Shown here piece after piece: positions 16,774 to 25,513 of a stretch of 64,000 nucleotides of DNA. The notes below the pieces were generated by a model, which worked only from the letters and a program-made list of their open reading frames with translations, was not told where the DNA came from and ran no database searches. Source of the stretch: Acidobacteria bacterium AB60. Lineage in GTDB: Bacteria > Acidobacteriota > Terriglobia > Terriglobales > Acidobacteriaceae. How positions within the stretch are numbered: position 1 is the first letter of the stretch; the number at the start of each line of letters is the position of its first letter. The stretch covers positions 124,001 to 188,000 of the forward strand of contig VANK01000002.1 of assembly GCA_008682415.1 (NCBI GenBank), read 5' to 3'. The translations under genes were made by a program, and so were the position numbers.

Positions 16774-17486
16774 CCGGAGATCTAAACTCTCCGGGCTCCC
16801 CGCGAGCCCGCAAGATCATCGTGGCCATCGACGGGCCCGCAGGAGCCGGGAAAAGCACCATCGCCCGGCACCTCGCCCGCCACTTCGGCCTCCTCAACCT
16901 CGAAACCGGCGCCATGTACCGCGCCTTCGCCCTCAAAGCCCTGCGCGCAGAGATCCCCCTCTCCGACAGCGCCGCCCTCGTCCGCCTCGCCCAGGAAACC
17001 GCCATCCGCCTCGAGCCCGGCGATGCCGAAAACCGCGTCCTCCTCGACGGCGAAGACGTCACCGGCCTCATCCGCAACCAGACCGTCACCGACGCCGCCT
17101 CGAAGGTCAGCGTCTTCCCCCCCATCCGCACCTGGATGGTCCGCCTCCAGCAGGAACTCGGCGCCGACGGTGGCGTCGTCATGGAAGGCCGCGATATCGG
17201 TACCGTCGTCTTCCCCCACGCCGACGCCAAGATCTTCCTCGACGCCGCCCCCGAGGTCCGCGGCATGCGCCGCTTCGACCAGCTCCCCTCCGGCCACGCC
17301 CACCAGCCCGAAGACGTCATCCGCGATCTCCACGAACGCGACCAGCGCGATCGCAACCGCGCCGACTCCCCCCTCCGCCCCGCCCCCGACGCCGTCCTCC
17401 TCGACTCCACCCACATGACCCTCGACCAGGCCGTCAAGGCCGCCGAAGACATCGTCTCCGAACGGCTCGCGGCTCACGCCCGCTGA
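16770..17486 (+). CDS. cmk: Cytidylate kinase
   Basis: A 238-residue (d)CMP kinase that phosphorylates CMP and dCMP. The P-loop GPAGAGKST lies at residues 22-30, followed by LNLETGAMYRAFAL. GGVVMEGRDIGTVVFPHADAKIFLDA is the family signature, and the C-terminal half has RDQRDRNRADSPLRPAPDAVLLDSTHM. Its start overlaps the upstream stop (ATGA), indicating translational coupling. Confidence 0.96.
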   Translation: MTGDLNSPGSPRARKIIVAIDGPAGAGKSTIARHLARHFGLLNLETGAMYRAFALKALRAEIPLSDSAALVRLAQETAIRLEPGDAENRVLLDGEDVTGLIRNQTVTDAASKVSVFPPIRTWMVRLQQELGADGGVVMEGRDIGTVVFPHADAKIFLDAAPEVRGMRRFDQLPSGHAHQPEDVIRDLHERDQRDRNRADSPLRPAPDAVLLDSTHMTLDQAVKAAEDIVSERLAAHAR

Positions 17487-17699
17487 CGCCCCCTTCCCCC
17501 CTCCCCGCACCTTCTAGCTCCCTCACCCCGGACTCCCTCCCACGAATTGGCCGTTTTTTATTGATCCCTCACGCGAGGTCATGGCACGATCAAAGACACA
17601 CTGGGGACGGTCTGACTCAAAACCGTTCTGAACCGAGTTCCTGTTCCGCTGCGCTTTCCCCCGCCGCGGGCGAAACGCTGAGACCCACCCAGGACGTCC

Positions 17700-17888
17700 A
17701 TGGATATTCGTTGCCGTGATTGCGGCTCCTCGCAGTTCCGCCGCTCTCATCTCCGCCTGACCGACCTGCGCAAGCTGGTCCTGGGACGCTATCCGGTCCG
17801 CTGCGCCGCCTGCATGGCGCGCGGCTTCGTCCCCATTCCGGCCGCCTTCTCTGACGCCCAGAAGCCCTCCAAACGCAACGCCCGCTGA
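17700..17888 (+). CDS. Small four-cysteine (Zn-ribbon-like) protein
   Basis: A 62-residue protein, MDIRCRDCGSSQFRRSHLR..., with two CxxC pairs (C5/C8 and C36/C39) separated by a basic stretch, the pattern of a zinc ribbon. The ATG follows GGACG weakly matching a ribosome site. It is directly upstream of another Zn-ribbon protein gene. Nothing indicates its role beyond possible nucleic-acid or protein binding. Confidence 0.6.
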   Translation: MDIRCRDCGSSQFRRSHLRLTDLRKLVLGRYPVRCAACMARGFVPIPAAFSDAQKPSKRNAR

Positions 17889-18006
17889 CCCGCCACCCCT
17901 TCTCCGCCCGGCCCGCCCTCCCGTCTGCGGTCCCGGACTGGCTTTTCCGGCCTGGCCCCGATCCCGCGTGTCCTTTCCCGCCCCAATGCGATAGGCTCGT
18001 ACGTAG

Positions 18007-18693
18007 ATGGATTCCACCTGCAATCGGTGCCACCAGACTGTGCCGGCCGAGAGCTGCTACTGCCCCACCTGCGGCCTGCCCCAACTGGTGTACTCCAGCG
18101 AAGACGCCTCCAGCGCCACCCCCTCCGCCGCCGAGCGCTGGACCGGTGCCGCCCAGGATGCCGCCTCCGTCGAGTGGAAACCCGCTCTCCGCCTGGCCAC
18201 CATGCTGGCCATCCCCGCCGGACTGCTCTCCTGCGGACAGTCGCCCGTCTGGCCCCTCAGCCTCCTCTGGATGGCCGCCGCCGCTGCCTGGGCCGTCACC
18301 CTCTACGCCCGCCGACAGCGCCCCGGCTGGATCACCATGGGCGCAGGCGCCCGCATCGGCCTCGTCACCGGCCTCCTGGCCGGATGGTTCGCCTTCGCCG
18401 TCAGCGGCGCCGCCCTCTACGCCACCCGCTTCGTCTTCGGTGCCGGCAAGGAATTCGACGAGCCCTGGAAGGCCGTCGTCGCCCAGGCCTCCCAGCAGTG
18501 GCAGTCCATGAGCCCCGACCCCCAGACCGCCGCCGTCTTCCAGGCCATCTCCCGCTGGCTCCTCACTCCGGAAGGCCGCGCCGGCACCATCCTCGCCCTC
18601 CTCCTCATCCTGGAGATCGCCCTGTTAGTCTTCGCCGCCGCCGGCGGCGCCATCGGTGCCCGCCTGGGCCTCCGCCGCCGCCCCCAGGCATAG
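18007..18693 (+). CDS. Zinc-ribbon membrane protein
   Basis: A 228-residue protein. The N-terminus has CNRCHQTVPAESCYCPTCG, a CxxC...CxxC zinc ribbon (residues 5-23), then a linker and four hydrophobic helices (LATMLAIPAGLLSC; LLWMAAAAAWAVTLYA; IGLVTGLLAGWFAFAVSGAALYA; ILALLLILEIALLVFAAAGGAIGA). This cytoplasmic-zinc-ribbon-plus-membrane layout is common in bacteria with no assigned function. TAGGCT lies nine nt before the ATG and no Shine-Dalgarno site is visible. Confidence 0.78.
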   Translation: MDSTCNRCHQTVPAESCYCPTCGLPQLVYSSEDASSATPSAAERWTGAAQDAASVEWKPALRLATMLAIPAGLLSCGQSPVWPLSLLWMAAAAAWAVTLYARRQRPGWITMGAGARIGLVTGLLAGWFAFAVSGAALYATRFVFGAGKEFDEPWKAVVAQASQQWQSMSPDPQTAAVFQAISRWLLTPEGRAGTILALLLILEIALLVFAAAGGAIGARLGLRRRPQA

Positions 18694-18715
18694 TCACCCT
18701 CCCCCGCATCTAAGC

Positions 18716-18783
18716 TATTCCCTATTCCCTATTCCCTATTCCCTATTCCCTATTCCCTATTCCCTATTCCCTATTCCCTATTC
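18716..18783. repeat. Heptamer tandem repeat (TATTCCC)9
   Basis: Nine perfect copies of the 7-bp unit TATTCCC, followed by a partial TATTC. It lies 23 nt after the Zn-ribbon membrane gene. Read on the minus strand (GGGAATA), three units contain TAG in every reading frame, and the end of the adjacent small basic protein gene is formed by this repeat. Confidence 0.98.
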
Positions 18784-19051
18784 TTCTCGGCCCTCGGCCC
18801 TTGGCCCTTGTCTTTCCCCGCTTCGCCGCCGCCGCCCGCTTCTGGTCCGCCACCCGCACTCGCTTCGGCTGCTTCCCCTTCTTGGGCCGGCAGCTTCCCT
18901 TCTCCATGGGCCTCTTCCCCGGCACCGGCTCAAATCCCGGCCAGCACGTGTGCCCCTGCCCAGCCGAAGCCTTCTTGCGCGCCCGACCCGCCGCCTTCCT
19001 CGCTCCATCCACCAGTGTTCCATGCGACCGTGTTCCCGTAGCTCTCGTCAT
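18764..19051 (-). CDS. Small basic CWPGFEPVPGK-type protein
   Basis: A 95-residue very basic protein (many Lys, Arg, Ala). Its core, GHTCWPGFEPVPGKRPMEKGSC followed by RPKKGK and ADQKRAAAAKR, resembles a small protein type I associate with acidobacteria and their relatives, although I cannot check this. The minus strand is the coding strand; the long plus-strand ORF here is a shadow. The C-terminus (RRIGNRE, stop) is encoded by the heptamer repeat. The ribosome site is weak (AGGAG about 14 nt upstream), so the start is uncertain. Confidence 0.5.
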   Translation of the reverse strand: MTRATGTRSHGTLVDGARKAAGRARKKASAGQGHTCWPGFEPVPGKRPMEKGSCRPKKGKQPKRVRVADQKRAAAAKRGKTRAKGRGPRRIGNRE

Positions 19052-19156
19052 GAGCCATCGGATGCCCGCTCCTCTGGTGCCAACTGTCTCTCCATCAGAC
19101 TCCGTGCGCACCCCGCTTCCAGCCCATCAAACCCCGCCCGCAAATTTTCCACCCCG

Positions 19157-19262
19157 GCAACGCGCAACTCGAAACTCGCGACTCGCAACTCGCAACTCGC
19201 CTCTCGCCCCTCGGCCCTTGGCCCTAGCCTTTCGCCCTTGGCCCTCTCCCTTGCCCTCCCCC
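19157..19262. repeat. Degenerate simple-sequence tract
   Basis: Short tandem words AACTCGC/GACTCGC repeat about five times (19157-19205), followed by interspersed CTCGGCCCTTGGCCC-type words that also occur at 18785-18812. The tract lies just before pyrR and has no coding character. It belongs with the other short-word repeats of this intergenic zone. Confidence 0.6.
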
Positions 19263-19302
19263 CGCCCCCCCAACTATCATCCGTCGAGAGAACAGCACCC
19301 CG

Positions 19303-19872
19303 ATGAGCGAAACTCAAACGAAATCCTCCCTGCGCATCAAGGGCCGGCTGATGTCCGCCTCCGAGATCGAGCGCACCCTCGTCCGGCTCGCCCACGAGAT
19401 CGTGGAAAAAAGCAACGGCTGCAAGGATATGGTGCTGGTCGGCATCAAGCGCCGCGGCGTGCCCCTCGCCGAACGCCTGGCCAACCTCATCGCGACCATC
19501 GAAAAATGTCCCGTCGATCGCGGCGTCCTCGACATCCAGTTCTACCGCGACGACCTCTCCACCGCCGACGTCCGCCCCATCGTCACCCCCGGAGCCATCG
19601 GCGCCGACATCGTCGGCAAAGACGTCATCCTCTGCGACGACGTCCTCTACACCGGCCGCACTATCCGCGCCGCCCTCGACGCCCTCTTCGACCACGGCCG
19701 TCCCCGCCGCGTCCAGCTCGCCGTCCTCATCGACCGCGGACACCGCGAGCTCCCCATCGAAGCCACCTACGTCGGCAAGCACGTCCCCACCAGCAGCCGC
19801 GAGATCATCGAAGTCAAGTTCCAGGAGGTCGACCACGACGAGCAGGTCCTGCTGGTCGAGAAAGAAGGCTGA
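19303..19872 (+). CDS. pyrR: PyrR bifunctional pyrimidine regulator/uracil phosphoribosyltransferase
   Basis: A 189-residue type I phosphoribosyltransferase. The PRPP-binding loop [10 protein letters not shown] is at residues 111-120 and [14 protein letters not shown] at 46-59; the C-terminal half has [23 protein letters not shown], typical of PyrR. In Firmicutes PyrR binds a leader RNA of pyr genes with UMP. It heads the pyrR-pyrB-pyrC group on the same strand. I do not see a recognisable PyrR-binding attenuator before pyrB. Confidence 0.95.
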   Translation: MSETQTKSSLRIKGRLMSASEIERTLVRLAHEIVEKSNGCKDMVLVGIKRRGVPLAERLANLIATIEKCPVDRGVLDIQFYRDDLSTADVRPIVTPGAIGADIVGKDVILCDDVLYTGRTIRAALDALFDHGRPRRVQLAVLIDRGHRELPIEATYVGKHVPTSSREIIEVKFQEVDHDEQVLLVEKEG

Positions 19873-20135
19873 AAGGCAGCTCTTAGCTCTTAGCTGCTTC
19901 GAGTCCACCGACGTTTGAAAGGGCACGGCCTCACAGTCAGCTTCGTAACAGGGCACGACTTCAGTCGCGCCGAACAGGCGGGCAAGATTTTGGGCTTTAG
20001 CCCCTGCGGCAACGCCAGCAACCAACCATGTACCTCCGATCACAGACCACCGCTCACTATCATGCCTAACTTGATCACTTGATCACTCCATCACTTGATC
20101 ACTCGCATCGAAGCTTGATCACTCGCATCGAAGCT
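19873..20135. repeat. Repeat cluster between pyrR and pyrB
   Basis: The spacer contains several short repeated words: CTCTTAGCTCTTAGCTG (19879-19895), hairpins GGCACGACT-tc-AGTCGcGCC (19952-19971) and GGGCT-tt-AGCCC (19992-20003), and tandem TTGATCACT words (20069-20123) that include two copies of a 20-bp unit TTGATCACTCGCATCGAAGC. No gene is seen. Such hairpins resemble dispersed intergenic palindromes rather than a PyrR attenuator. Confidence 0.7.
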
Positions 20136-20148
20136 AGCCGAGAACTGA

Positions 20149-21168
20149 ATGCCAACATCCGCCGCACGCCGAACCCTCCACGCCCCGGAACTCCCCCCCT
20201 CTCCATTTCCCTACCATCCGGGCTCCCTCCTCTCCATCAACGACCTCTCTCTCGACGCGCTCAACCACGTCCTGCGCCGCGCCACGGAGCTGACCAACGA
20301 AGATCCCCTTGCCCGCGCCCGCATTCTCCCCAAACGCCGCGTGGCCCTGCTCTTCTATGAGTCCTCCACGCGCACCCGCACCAGCTTCGAGCTAGCGGCC
20401 AAAGCCCTCGGCTGCGACACCACCCTCGTCTCCAACCTCTCCTCCAGCATCGAAAAAGGCGAGTCCCTCAAGGACACCGGCCTCACCATCCGCGCGCTCG
20501 GCGCCGAAGCCATCATCCTCCGCCACAACGCCTCCGGCGCGCCCTGGTGGCTCGAAGCCTGCACCCACCTCCCCGTGCTCAACGCCGGCGATGGCATGCA
20601 CGAACATCCCACCCAGGGCCTGCTCGATCTCCGCACCATCCTCGCCCACCTGCGCCCCGGCATCGCCGAGGTCGGCCCCGATACGCTCGCCGGCGTCACC
20701 GTCTCCATCACCGGCGACATCCTCCACAGCCGCGTCGCCCGCTCCAACATGCTCCTCCTCCCGCGCCTCGGCGCCCGCGTCCTCCTCTGCGGGCCCAAAG
20801 AGCTGCTCCCCGACCTTGCTGCAAATGTAGTACCGGGCGTGGCCATCGAGCGCAACTTCGAATCGGCCCTCAAGCAATCCCAGGTCGTCATGATGCTGCG
20901 CATCCAGGCCGAGCGCCTCGCCGGGCTGCAGCTCGACCTCGAGCAGTACAAGGCCGCTTACCAGCTCACCGGCGATCGCCTCCGCACCCTCGCGCCCCAG
21001 GCGATCGTCATGCATCCCGGCCCCATCATCCGTGGCCTCGAGCTCACCGCCGGCGTCGCCGACGGCCCCCAATCCAAAATCCTCGAACAGGTCGCCAACG
21101 GCGTCGCCATCCGCATGGCCGTCGTCGAACGGGCGCTCACAACCAGCCGCACGGGAGACCGCGCTTGA
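20149..21168 (+). CDS. pyrB: Aspartate carbamoyltransferase catalytic subunit
   Basis: A 339-residue ATCase, joining carbamoyl phosphate and aspartate in pyrimidine synthesis. The carbamoyl-phosphate loop STRTR is at residues 73-77 (YESSTRTRTSFELAAKALG), HPTQGLLDLRTI at 153-164 and PGPIIRGLEL near the C-terminus. The N-terminus is about 20 residues longer than usual, so an internal start is possible. The stop TGA overlaps the TTG start of pyrC. Confidence 0.96.
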   Translation: MPTSAARRTLHAPELPPSPFPYHPGSLLSINDLSLDALNHVLRRATELTNEDPLARARILPKRRVALLFYESSTRTRTSFELAAKALGCDTTLVSNLSSSIEKGESLKDTGLTIRALGAEAIILRHNASGAPWWLEACTHLPVLNAGDGMHEHPTQGLLDLRTILAHLRPGIAEVGPDTLAGVTVSITGDILHSRVARSNMLLLPRLGARVLLCGPKELLPDLAANVVPGVAIERNFESALKQSQVVMMLRIQAERLAGLQLDLEQYKAAYQLTGDRLRTLAPQAIVMHPGPIIRGLELTAGVADGPQSKILEQVANGVAIRMAVVERALTTSRTGDRA

Positions 21169-22475
21169 GCACCCTCGTCATTCGCAACGGACACCTCATC
21201 GACCCAGGCGCCGGCGTCGACGCCCCCAAAGACATCCTCTGCAAAGACAATCGCGTCGTCGAGATCGCCGCACCCGGCAAGCTCAAACAGCTCAACGGCG
21301 CCACCGACGTGCAATCCATCGACGCCGCCGGCCTCATCGTCGCTCCCGGTCTCATCGATATCCACGTACACCTGCGCGAGCCCGGCCAGGGATATAAAGA
21401 GACCATCGCCACGGGCACCGCGGCCGCCGCCGCCGGCGGATTCACAGCCGTAGCGGCGATGCCCAACACCACCCCGGTCAACGACACCGCCGACATCACC
21501 CGCTGGATGCAATCGCCCGAGCGCGGCGCGCAGGTCCGCGTCTTCCCCATCGCCGCCGCCACCCGCGGATCCAAAGGGGAGACGATCAACGACTTCGCCG
21601 CCCTCAAAGCTGCCGGAGCCGTGGCCGTCACCGACGACGGCCACCCCATTCTCAAAGACAGCATCATGCGCGAGACGCTTGCGGCCGCCGCTCGTGTCGG
21701 CCTCTCCGTCATCCAGCACGCCGAGGACACGCGCCTCACGCAGGGCGCCAGCATGAATGCCGGGCCGGTCGCCTTCAAACTCGGCCTGCGCGGCATGCCG
21801 GTTGAAGCCGAGTCCGGCATCGTGGAGCGCGACATCCGCCTCGTCACCGAGCTGCGCGACGCCCGCGCCCACCTCCACGTCGCGCACACGTCGACCGCTG
21901 CGGCCATCGCCGCCGTGCGCCAGGCCCGCCGCAACGGCCTCCGCGTCACCTGCGAGGTCGCCCCGCACCACTTCCTGCTCACCGACGAGCACGTGGGCTG
22001 CTACAACACCCACTACAAGATGAATCCGCCCCTTCGCTCCGCCGCCGACCGCGACGCCATGATCGAGGCCATCCTCGACGGCGTGGTCGACGCCATCGCC
22101 ACCGATCACGCCCCCCACGCCGCCCACGAGAAGGAAGTCGAGTTCGAGCGCGCCCCCAACGGCATCACCGGCCTCGAGACCGCCCTGGGCCTCTGCCTGC
22201 GCTACCTCCACGGCGACCTCAAGATGCCCCTCGGCCGCGTTCTCAGCCTGCTCAGCGCGCAGCCCGCCGCCGTCCTCGGCCTCAAAGGCCGGGGCTCGCT
22301 CGCCGTCGGCAGTTGCGCCGACGCCGTCATCTTCGATCCCAAGGCCGAGTGGACCTACCGCGCCGCAGAAGGAAAGTCGAAGTCGAAGAACACCCCCTTC
22401 GACGGCTGGACCATGCAGGGCAAGGTGCGCTGGACCGTGGCCGAAGGCCGCGTCGCCTACACCAGCCTCGCCTGA
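21165..22475 (+). CDS. pyrC: Dihydroorotase
   Basis: A 436-residue class I dihydroorotase (amidohydrolase fold) making dihydroorotate. Metal ligands are seen in DIHVHLREPGQ (H67, H69), CEVAPHHFLLTDEH and the ATDHAPH motif; AMPNTTPVNDT is typical of the family. The start is taken as TTG 21165, overlapping the pyrB stop by 4 nt (TTGA) with GGGAG seven nt upstream. A far longer frame upstream lies within pyrB and is not coding. Confidence 0.95.
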   Translation: MSTLVIRNGHLIDPGAGVDAPKDILCKDNRVVEIAAPGKLKQLNGATDVQSIDAAGLIVAPGLIDIHVHLREPGQGYKETIATGTAAAAAGGFTAVAAMPNTTPVNDTADITRWMQSPERGAQVRVFPIAAATRGSKGETINDFAALKAAGAVAVTDDGHPILKDSIMRETLAAAARVGLSVIQHAEDTRLTQGASMNAGPVAFKLGLRGMPVEAESGIVERDIRLVTELRDARAHLHVAHTSTAAAIAAVRQARRNGLRVTCEVAPHHFLLTDEHVGCYNTHYKMNPPLRSAADRDAMIEAILDGVVDAIATDHAPHAAHEKEVEFERAPNGITGLETALGLCLRYLHGDLKMPLGRVLSLLSAQPAAVLGLKGRGSLAVGSCADAVIFDPKAEWTYRAAEGKSKSKNTPFDGWTMQGKVRWTVAEGRVAYTSLA

Positions 22476-22482
22476 GACTTCC

Positions 22483-23292
22483 TCACACGAACGCCAGGCA
22501 CACCGCATCGGGCAGCGCCGCGGTTAACGCCGCAATCACGCCATCATCGATCCCCGTCGTCAGGGTCTGGCCGCGCGCCGCCTGGAAGTTGTGCAGCGCG
22601 GTCAGCGTGTGCGCGCCAATGCTCCCGTCCACGCCGTGCGGATCGTATCCCAGCAGATACAGCAGCATCTGCGCGGTGCGCACCGTCAGGTCCGGCCGCT
22701 TGGACGGGTCCTTGAAGTTGAGATAGGCGCCGCTGAGACGCGTGTCGTACTGGTTCTTGGCGTAGTCGATGCCGTTGTAGCTGCGCGCATACGCGGCCCA
22801 GTCCTGCTGCTGCAGCGCCCTCTCCAGGTTCTGCCACTGGATGTAGCCCACCACCGCCTTGAGCTGGTCGTCTTCCGAGGCGGACATGGCGGTGACCATG
22901 TCCTCCACCGAGCCGTAGCCGACGTGGGTGGCGTGCTGGCCGAGGATCTGCCCCAGCCCCCACGACGCGGAGGCGAGGGCCGCCGTCGAGTCCAGGGCGT
23001 AGGCCTGGGCGAGGCGCGTGTACTGGTTCTCCCCACCCAGGCCGTAGCCGCCCGCGACGGGATTGCTGACGTCGGGGGCAGTGGCGTCATACTGGCCGCC
23101 GGTGCTTTTGGAGAAGAGGTGGCGTTCGAAGAGGATCTGGGGGCGGCGGCTGGCGAAGTAGCCGCAGCCGTGGGTTTCGACGAAGACCATGGCCCACAGG
23201 GTAGGGGCGTCGATGTTGAGGGTGTCCATTGCGTACTGGAGGCCGTCGGCGGTCAGCGGCGTCGCGGAGCAGGAGCAAGTGAGGGTCGCCAT
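22483..23292 (-). CDS. N-acetylmuramidase-type endolysin with peptidoglycan-binding domain
   Basis: A 269-residue protein. The N-terminal domain (about 15-185) matches the N-acetylmuramidase (DUF3380) family: WAMVFVETHGCGYFASRRPQILFERHLF, YGLGGENQYTRLAQAYALD, ASASWGLGQILG, and YARSYNGIDYAKNQYDTRL. The C-terminal 65 residues form a PG_binding_1 domain (TAQMLLYLLGYDPHGVDGSIGAHTLTALHNFQAARG). There is no signal peptide and no holin nearby, so it may be phage-derived or exported another way. It converges on pyrC. Confidence 0.88.
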   Translation of the reverse strand: MATLTCSCSATPLTADGLQYAMDTLNIDAPTLWAMVFVETHGCGYFASRRPQILFERHLFSKSTGGQYDATAPDVSNPVAGGYGLGGENQYTRLAQAYALDSTAALASASWGLGQILGQHATHVGYGSVEDMVTAMSASEDDQLKAVVGYIQWQNLERALQQQDWAAYARSYNGIDYAKNQYDTRLSGAYLNFKDPSKRPDLTVRTAQMLLYLLGYDPHGVDGSIGAHTLTALHNFQAARGQTLTTGIDDGVIAALTAALPDAVCLAFV

Positions 23293-23510
23293 AGTGGGTT
23301 CCTCCGGGGCACAGCTAGAAAAAAAACGGTGAAGTTGAATGTTTCCAGCGATTTTAGAGCAAGTTGGCGGTGAATGTGCGTTAAATCACGACGACCACGG
23401 TGGTGTGATGAGGGCGACGCGGGCGCAGACGGCGCGTGGGGCGCGTCGTGAGGGGTCCGGGATGGCCGCGGGGTGCGATGGTGGCTCCTTTGGCAAAGAC
23501 GGATTTTGGG

Positions 23511-23598
23511 GCAAACGAAAGCCCCTCCGGGAGGCTGCTCCGGGAGGGGCTCTATTCGACTTCTAGTACCAGTATGGCAGGTTCGCAGAATTAACCTC
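23511..23598 (-). ncRNA. Putative small RNA, copy 1
   Basis: Minus-strand element of about 88 nt. From 5' to 3' it has a conserved hairpin (23591-23561: ATTCT...AACC-tgc-CATACTGGT...AGAA) and a GC-rich terminator hairpin (23551-23520, nine-bp arms GGAGGGGCT/AGCCCCTCC reading either way) followed by a T-rich tail. TAAAAT (23610-23605) is placed as a -10. The conserved hairpin matches the element at 39996-40029 in about 26 of 33 positions. It lies in the otherwise empty 794-nt space between muramidase and a PadR gene. It is not a known family I can identify. Confidence 0.5.
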
Positions 23599-24086
23599 CA
23601 AACTATTTTAAAAAATCGTCTCTTTAGATTCTGCGGGTTGCGAATGTTTTCCACAGGAGGGGGCTTGACAAGAAATGGGGCGGGGTCCGGATTGAGGGCA
23701 TTCGCGGCAGGCAAGGCAGGAGGCCAACCGTGGGGGAGGAGACAGGCCGGGGCAGCGAAGTCCGCATTCTCTTGATGGTTCCGGACTGACTGAGCCGGAT
23801 TGCCAGGGAGGGGTAGCCGCGGGGCGGGAGCCGGTCGCGAGGGTGAGCGGGATCACCTCCGAAGGGCCAGACGCACGATAGTTTCGCCAAATATTCGTGG
23901 CGAAATCGTACCATACATGTAGTAATTGAGCGGAATGGTCCAATACGCGGTCGGGGGCGAAGAGAGGAGAGGGCGGAGGCATCGCAACCCAGAACGGACG
24001 GGGGGGGGCCGGGGCTCAGGAATTTGGGCCTCCCCGGGACTCTGGTGGAGAAGCAGCTTCGGAGGGCTGGGAGAGCTACCCGTCAG

Positions 24087-24620
24087 CTACCCATTCTGGA
24101 GCCGGTCGAGTATCCATTTCCGGTCCGCTTCGGCCAAGACGCGATCGCGGTCCAGTGCGATGAGGATATCCTTGCGCTCGGCATTCTGGAATTGAGGACC
24201 GCTCTTCACCCGCTTTGCCATCTCTTCCGCATGGCGGATGACGGCGGCGAGCCTCTCCAGATAGCCCTCGATCAGATGGCGTCTCTTCTCCGGCTTTACG
24301 CGGCTGAAGTTCCCTAACATGATGCGGAAGATATCCCTGTAGTCGGCGCCCTTCAGGTGCTCGGGGTCCATCAGGTCATGGAACTTCAGCCTTCCGGCGG
24401 GGGTGATGGAGTATCTCTGGCGTCCGCGTTTGTCGGCGAGGTCGGCGGGGGTGGAGGTTCTTCGAATGGTTCCCTCCTGCTCGAGCCGGCGAAGGGTGGG
24501 ATAGATGGTTCCCCAGCTGACCTGCCGCATGGGACCGACGAAGGCGTTCAGGGCCTGATGGAACTCATAGCCGTACCAGGGACGTTCCATCAGCTTTCCG
24601 AGCAGGAACAGGTCGTACAC
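24087..24620 (-). CDS. PadR-family transcriptional regulator
   Basis: A 177-residue PadR protein with the extended C-terminal helical domain. It shows YDLFLLGKLMERPWYGYEFHQALNAFVG, the recognition part SWGTIYPTLRRLEQEGTI, and the wing RGRQRYSITPAGRLKFHDL. It is divergent from two membrane-protein genes, and an extensive palindrome lies in the intergenic region, so it likely represses both sides. Confidence 0.9.
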   Translation of the reverse strand: MYDLFLLGKLMERPWYGYEFHQALNAFVGPMRQVSWGTIYPTLRRLEQEGTIRRTSTPADLADKRGRQRYSITPAGRLKFHDLMDPEHLKGADYRDIFRIMLGNFSRVKPEKRRHLIEGYLERLAAVIRHAEEMAKRVKSGPQFQNAERKDILIALDRDRVLAEADRKWILDRLQNG

Positions 24621-24702
24621 GAGCCTCCTTCAGCGGGGAGAGATATGGCGATGCTAGCAGCGCGGGGCTCGCCGGCCCCTTTCTCATGATCGCACTTGCC
24701 AT

Positions 24703-24734
24703 ATATACCGTTTCGATATATCGTTTCGGTATAT
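24703..24734. promoter_or_regulatory. 32-bp interrupted palindrome, PadR operator candidate
   Basis: ATATACCG (24703-24710) and CGGTATAT (24727-24734) are perfect inverted arms around a second perfect palindrome, CGATATATCG (24714-24723), sharing the same centre at 24718.5; only the three bases between each arm and core break symmetry. It sits between the divergent PadR and membrane-protein genes and overlaps AT-rich promoter-like sequence. Confidence 0.65.
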
Positions 24735-24790
24735 TAAGGAAGAGGGGACACGCTCCACTTGCGGTGGGCGAGCGGCCCCGGAGGCTGGGC

Positions 24791-25510
24791 ATGAACGAGA
24801 CCTTACCGAAGCGGTCCTCTCGCATGGTGAGCGGGGTCAGCGCGATCGCCGGGGTGTTGATGCTGGTGCTCTCGTTTGCGATCAACTACGGTCCCCCGCT
24901 TGGCTCCGGCGACGAGGCGTTCGCGAGGTTTGTTCACGATTCGTATGCCGCGATCCTGTGGGGGGCGTGGCTGCAGGCGGTGGGGCCTGTGTTCATTGTG
25001 TTCTTCGCGTTCTCCCTCGTGCACCTGGCGGGACAGGCTTCGCGAGTGGCGGGGTGGATGACCTTTTTTGGAGCCACGGTTCTGATGATGGTGAGCCTGA
25101 TCGAGATCACGTTTTATATCAGCGCGCTTTATCCGGCGCCGAAGGCAATGACGCCGATCAGCTTCGAGATGATTTACGCGGTGCAGCATCTCTACTTTGT
25201 GGTTGCCGCGCCAGCGCTGTTTTTGCCGCTCGGCTGGGTGCTGCTGCAGGCGGATGTGCTTCCCCGGTTCTTCGGCGTGTCGGCCGTGGTGCTCGGCAGC
25301 GCGTTCGCGATCGTGGGCGTTGCCTCGCTGTTGACGCTGACTCTGCCGGCCAGCATCACGTCGCTGGGGAGCGTGCAGGCCGTCTGGTGGCTTGCCGCGG
25401 GTTTGGCGTTGATGACACGGAAGCAAAACGGTAACGGCGGGCTGTCCGCACAGCACGCGAGTCACTCAGGGACTTTTCGGGAAGACGCGCTCAGCGTTGA
25501 CGAGGGATAG
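24791..25510 (+). CDS. Multi-pass membrane protein, PadR-controlled
   Basis: A 239-residue protein with about six hydrophobic helices (SAIAGVLMLVLSFAINY; AVGPVFIVFFAFSLVHLA; MTFFGATVLMMVSLIEITFYI; HLYFVVAAPALFLPLGWVLL; AVVLGSAFAIVGVASLLTL; AVWWLAAGLALM). ATG 24791 is preceded by GGCTGGGC rather than a clear ribosome site. It is four nt before another membrane-protein gene. The family is not recognised. Confidence 0.75.
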   Translation: MNETLPKRSSRMVSGVSAIAGVLMLVLSFAINYGPPLGSGDEAFARFVHDSYAAILWGAWLQAVGPVFIVFFAFSLVHLAGQASRVAGWMTFFGATVLMMVSLIEITFYISALYPAPKAMTPISFEMIYAVQHLYFVVAAPALFLPLGWVLLQADVLPRFFGVSAVVLGSAFAIVGVASLLTLTLPASITSLGSVQAVWWLAAGLALMTRKQNGNGGLSAQHASHSGTFREDALSVDEG

Positions 25511-25513
25511 AGG

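Noticed and set aside
18801..19886. Plus-strand ORF over the small basic protein gene and pyrR
   Set aside because: It overlaps pyrR in another frame, is Arg/Pro-rich and has no family features; the minus-strand small basic protein fits better.
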